Notes under the pieces: model-generated | Seen by the model: only the letters and a program-made list of their open reading frames with translations | The model's database searches: none | What the model was told of the DNA's origin: nothing | In this document: piece after piece, positions 40,317 to 44,817 of the stretch | Layout of the letters: each line of letters opens with the position of its first letter | How positions within the stretch are numbered: the stretch's first letter is position 1 | Program-made: the position numbers and the translations under genes | From: Nemertoderma westbladi | Lineage: Eukaryota > Xenacoelomorpha > Nemertodermatida > Nemertodermatidae | NCBI GenBank assembly: GCA_032718475.1 | Contig: JAUCBJ010008280.1 | Span: 1-44,817 of the forward strand | Direction of reading: 5' to 3' | Length of the DNA: 44,817 nt

Positions 40317-42182
40317 GGAACCGAGAGGTTCATTACTGTAAGAATTGCTCGTGGCTGGCTGACTGGCTGGCTGATCTACAGCCAAAACTACTCTAACGAT
40401 TTTGATGAAATTTTCACGGCGGCTAGATACGGCGATTCTAAGGTCCCTTGTATGTTCCGCTATTTCGTCCATGAGCCATGGGCTCGAAAAATAGACATAA
40501 ACGAAAAAACGCCATAGGCGCAATGATAAAAACACCAGCTGGCACTCATGAAAAATGGATAGAGATGGCCTAGTAATGCTATTCTATAGGAATGGCCACC
40601 TAACGAGGAAATGCTTTCTGTGCCAAGTATTATCCTCACTTTACAACTCAGACAGTAAGCAAACAAAAGCTGTGGGCTTCTAATGCTTCTAATGGCTTCT
40701 AATCATAAGCTGATTGCTCTCCCAATAGCCCTCACACACTCACTGAATCGAATGAAATCGAATATCTATTAGCTTAATGCGAATAGCTGGTAACCTGAAT
40801 GCCATTTTAGTTATTGTGTACTGTTGATTGCAGAGTTGACTGCTATGTTGTATGTATTTAATTAAAATAATTTTCGTAGAGGGAAGTTAATTTGGGATTA
40901 CTCTCTATCAGATGTAAGCAAAGCTGTTCAGGGGTGGGTCGTGGGACCCAAATATAGTACTATTCATGGCAAACATTAATAAAATCATTCAGTCAACCTG
41001 AAGGGTATTTGCTTTAGTTAACTACTGTGTGAAAAGTGAATTTATAATGTTACCCATACTTCAGGTAAATGAATTTTTAGATATTTTGTACTGAAGGCAA
41101 GGATTTCTGATATAATTAAAATACAAGACAGGGGCTTGTTTCGATATATGTAGTTGCGCCCTTCGAGCAGCACGTGAGTTAATCAAATATTAGACACAAT
41201 GTTTGACTTTGTCCCTTCGAGCAGCACGTGAGTTTTGCTTTGACCCTTCGATATATGTATTTGCGCCCTTCGAGCAGCACGTGAATTACATCAAATAATA
41301 GACACATTGTTTGACTTTGTCCCTTCGAGCAGCACGTGAGTTTTGCTTTGACCCTTCGATATATGTATTTGCGCCCTTCGAGCAGCACGGGGAGTCGACT
41401 CAGACCGAGCCAAGCCGAGCCAAGCCGAGCCGAGCCGAGCCGAGCCGAGCCGAGCCGAGCCGAGCCGAGCCGAGCCGAGCCGAGCCGAGCCGAGCCGAGC
41501 CGAGCCGAGCCGAGCCGAGCCGAGCCGAGCCGAGCCGGCCGAGCCGAGCCGAGCCGAGCCGAGCCGAGCCGAGCCGAGCCGAGCCGAGCCGAGCCGAGCC
41601 GAGCCGAGCCGAGCCGAGTCAAGCCGAGCCGAGCTCGAGCCGAGCCGAGCCGAGCCGAGCTGAGCCGAGCCGAGCTGAGCCGAGCCTAATCGAGCCGAGC
41701 CGAGCCGAGCCGAGCCGAGCCGAGCCGAGCCGAGCCGAGCCGAGCCGAGCCGAGCCGAGCCGAGCCGAGCCGAGCCGAGCCGAGCCGAGCCGAGCCGAGC
41801 CGAGCCGAGCCGAGCCGAGCCGAGCCGAGCCGAGCCGAGCCGAGCCTAACGAGCCGAGCCGAGCCGAGCCGAGCCGAGCCGAGCCGAGCCGAGCCGAGCC
41901 GAGCCGAGCCGAGCCGAGCCGAGCCGAGCCGAGCCGAGCCGAGCCGAGCCGAGCCGAGCCGAGCCGAGCCGAGCCGAGCCGAGCCGAGCCGAGCCGAGCC
42001 GAGCCGAGCCGAGCCGAGCCGAGCCGAGCCGAGCCGAGCCGAGCCGAACCGAGCCAAACCGAGCCGATCAAGCCAAGTCGAACTTAATCGTGCCCAATCG
42101 TGCAAGACCGAGCCGAGCTCGTTGTCTCTTTTATTTGAAATAAAAAGTCGGTTCCTTATCGGGCCGCTAGGCCCGTCACTAG
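40317..42182 (+). mobile_element. Helitron/Helentron-like unit U3' (subfamily 2)
   Basis: Same layout as U3 with more substitutions. GAACCGAGAGGTTC is the 5' hairpin, then the shared module, CACGTG-bearing repeats (about 41150-41390), a longer and purer GAGCC array (41404-42115), then TTATTTGAAATAAAAAGTCG, hairpin CGGGCCGCTAGGCCCG and TCACTAG at the end. Confidence 0.7.
41404..42115. repeat. (GAGCC)n array inside U3'
   Basis: More than 120 pentamers, purer than the U3 array, with only a few interruptions (near 41537, 41619, 41685, 41847). Frames up to 258 codons on the plus strand are repeat artefacts. Confidence 0.94.
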
Positions 42183-43665
42183 TTAGCAAGTCGTTAGACT
42201 TGATTACTGTAAGAATTGTTTGCTGATTGACTGGCTGACTGACTGACTGACTGACCTACAGCCAAAACTACTCTAACGATTTTGATGAAATTTTCACAGC
42301 AGCTAGATACCGCGATTCTAAGGTCCCTGTCATGATCGGCTACTCCGTCCATAGCCTCTGGGCTTGAAAAATAGAGATAAACGAAAAAACGCCATAGGCG
42401 CTATGGTAAAATAACACCAATGACAGCTGGTGTCCTGATGAAAAATGGCTTATGTAATGCATTTCTACACAAGGCTTAGTATAAATCGATGAGGTTGCCA
42501 AGATTATTGTACTTAGTACACCCATACTGTTTGTTTAGGCCCTAGGACACTCTGTCAAAGCAAATATTAACTGGTTGATTTAGTTTGTGGTTCTACACAG
42601 GCTTAGTATAAATCGATGAGGCTGCCAACTGGTTGGTTTAGTTTGCAATCTATTACCGCCTCAGCTGAATAACTCTTCCCCCTGCTGAATGACTATTAGG
42701 TATACAGTGTATCGGCTACATTAATGCCAACATTAATACTGTGGAGGCTGTATGCTTATAAGGTGGAATGTTTACACAGCCTTATACTGATACTCTGTAA
42801 GGCTAAGACTAACATTATAGTTTGAAATATAAAAATCACTTCTTATTATCTGTATTGGGTTAATAATCACTGTGGCATTCAAAATGTTTTATAGGTGATT
42901 GACATTTAGTGCAAGCTGAATGACTGTTAGTTACAGAGTACTACTGCACTGTATTTTATTTTTAAATCTTTCGTCCAATATTAATACTTTGGAGGTTGTA
43001 TGCTTATAAGGCGAATGTTTACTCAGCTTCATACTGATTCACTGTAAGGCTAACACTAACGTTATAGTTTAAAACATAAAAATCACTGCTTACTATCTGT
43101 ATCAGGTTATACACTGTGGCATTCAAAATGTTTAAATGTTTTATAGGTGATTGATATTTAGTACAAGCTGAATGACTGTAGGTTACAGAGTACTATTGCA
43201 CTGTATTTTATTTTTAAATCTTTTGGCCAACATTAATACTGTGGAGGCTGTATGCTTATAAGGCGGAATGTTTACTCAGCCTCATACTGATACTCTGTAA
43301 GGCTTACACTAACATTATAGTTTGAAATATAAAAATAACTGCTTATTATCTGTATTGGGTTAATCACTGTGGCATTCAAAATGTTTTGTTAGGTGAATGA
43401 CATTTAGTGGCTAAGATTATTCTCTGTCAGATTCCCTTCACACCATAGGCAAACATTGTTGAGGCTGAGGGAATTTACTTTAGTTTACTCTACTGAGTCA
43501 TTCAGCTGAATGGATTTGAGCAATTGCCAAATTACAGAGTGGGATCTCTCTCTGACCATAGATAAATAACACTTCCCTTCTGAACAAAGGTAAACATTGT
43601 TGAGGGAACTTATCTTTGATTGACGACTTCCGACTTGCTTAACGGCGTCTTGACGCCGTCACTAG
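42183..43665 (+). mobile_element. Helitron/Helentron-like unit U1'' (subfamily 1, mosaic)
   Basis: TTAGCAAGTCGTTAGACTTG starts at the base after the CTAG of U3'. The first ~240 bp differ from U1 and U1' (for example CATGATCGGCTACTCCGTCC). From about 42440 the sequence follows U1 almost exactly, sharing U1 variants absent from U1'. It ends with the ACGGCGTC hairpin and CACTAG. Confidence 0.7.
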
Positions 43666-44817
43666 TCAGGAACCGAGAGGTTCATTACTGTAAGAATTGC
43701 TCGTGGCTGACTGACTGATCTACAGCCAAAACTACTCTAACGATTTTGATGAAATTTTCACAGCGGCTAGATACCGCGATTCTAAGGTCCCTGGTATGTT
43801 CCGCTATTTCGTCCATGAGCCGTGGGCTCGAAAAATAGACATAAACGAAAAAACGCCATAGGCGCAATGATAAAAACACCAGCTGGCACTCATGAAAAAT
43901 GGATAGAGATAGCCTAGTAATGCTATTCTATAGGAATGGCCACCTAACAAGGAAATGCTTTCTCTGCCAAGTATTATCCTCACTCTACAACTCAGACAGT
44001 AAGCAAACAAAAGCTGTGGGATTCTAATGTATTACATCATAAGCTGGTTGCTCTCCCAATAGCCCTCACACACTCACTGAATCCAATGAAATCGAATATC
44101 TATTAGCTTAATGCGAATAGCTGGTAAGCTGAATGCCATTTTAGTTATTGTGTACTGTTGATAGCAGAGTTGACTGCTATGTTGTATGTATTTAATTAAA
44201 ATAATTTTCATAGAGGGAAGTTAATTTGGGATTACTTTCTATCAGATGTAAGCAAAGCTGTTCAATGGGGTGGGTCATGGGACCCAAATATAGTACATTA
44301 TGCATGGCAAACATTAATAAAATCATTCAGTCAACCTGGAGGGTATTTGCTTAGTTAATTCTACTGTGCGAAAAACGAATTTATAATGTTACCCATACTT
44401 CAGGTGAATGAATTTTTAGATATTTGTACTGAAGGCAACGATTTCTGATATAATTAAAATACAAGACAGGGGCTTGTTTCGATATGTTGCGCCCTTCTAG
44501 CAGCACGTGAGATGATCAAATAATAGACACAATGTTTGACTTTGTCCCTTCGAGCAGCACGTGAGTTTTGCTTTGACCCTTCGATATATGTATTTGCGCC
44601 CTTCGAGCAGCACGTGAATTACATCAAATAATAGACACATTGTTTGACTTTGTCCCTTCGAGCAGCACGTGAGTTTTGCTTTGACCCTTCGATATATGTA
44701 TTTGCGCCCTTCGAGCAGCACGGGGAGTCGACTCAGACCGAGCCAAGCCGAGCCAAGCCGAGCCAAGCCGAGCCGAGCCAAGCCGAGCCGAGCCGAGCCG
44801 AGCAGAGCCGAGCCGTG
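43666..44817 (+). mobile_element. Helitron/Helentron-like unit U3'' (subfamily 2), cut by window end
   Basis: TCAGGAACCG follows the CTAG of U1'' directly. The whole 1152 bp appears identical to 34417-35568 of U3 (offset 9249), up to the start of the GAGCC array. The 3' end lies beyond the window. Confidence 0.72.

Noticed and set aside
35248-42189. Long ORFs of Ser-Arg-Ala-Glu-Pro or Gly-Ser-Ala-Arg-Leu repeats (up to 258 codons)
   Set aside because: They are translations of a (GAGCC)n microsatellite that lacks stops in several frames on both strands; no start context, splice sites or non-repeat domain supports a gene.

Overview
The window is AT-rich, repeat-dominated animal genomic DNA. 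Three kinds of evidence point to a metazoan, probably a marine invertebrate: non-LTR retrotransposons, a tRNA-derived SINE carrying a conserved metazoan core, and intron signals flanking short open exons. A fibrinogen-related domain relic fits this. I cannot name the species, and a deuterostome is only a guess. There are no operons and nothing prokaryotic. Most long open frames here are artefacts of tandem repeats whose unit lacks stop codons.

Layout. 1-0.45 kb: decayed fibrinogen-related domain (+). 0.5-3.6 kb: LINE copy (-) with endonuclease and reverse transcriptase, broken by frameshifts and a 50-bp insertion. 3.7-14.9 kb: AT-rich DNA with a palindromic repeat family (cores CATGCAACCATAAG / CTTATGGCTGCATG), two large arrays of a ~146-bp satellite, a 5'-truncated second LINE, and an inverted-repeat-rich block built on GGGACCGAATT. 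15.4-17.1 kb: a 22-bp minisatellite, then five apparently identical 133-bp tandem copies. 17.15-22.42 kb: the best host-gene candidate, a minus-strand three-exon model (85+406+229 nt = 720 nt, 239 codons plus stop) whose splice phases match at both junctions. Its 3.8-kb second intron holds a hAT-type element with 14-bp TIRs and a perfect 8-bp target duplication, plus a palindromic 30-bp array split by a SINE with a 14-bp target duplication.

22.4-24.6 kb: promoter-like and single-copy sequence with stray satellite units. 24.6-27.2 kb: second LINE family (-), interrupted by a repeat also found at 28, 30 and 37.5 kb. 28.0-31.4 kb: 28-bp minisatellites, copies of a ~525-bp block with a poly-G tract, and a LINE C-terminal remnant. 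31.4-44.8 kb: head-to-tail units, most simply read as non-autonomous Helitron/Helentron-like elements. Each unit has a 5' hairpin, subterminal inverted repeats, and a GC-rich 3' hairpin followed by CACTAG or a variant of it; the next unit starts at the very next base. Two subfamilies with different but internally matched ends alternate. Between the two unit clusters lie a circularly permuted copy of the ~525-bp block (36.49-37.04 kb) and a 55-codon ORF (-) with a TATA-like box, good start context and one membrane segment.

The possible system of interest is the tandem Helitron-like array together with the circularly permuted block. Both suggest circular or rolling-circle intermediates. All family assignments come from reading motifs by eye; no database or alignment was available.
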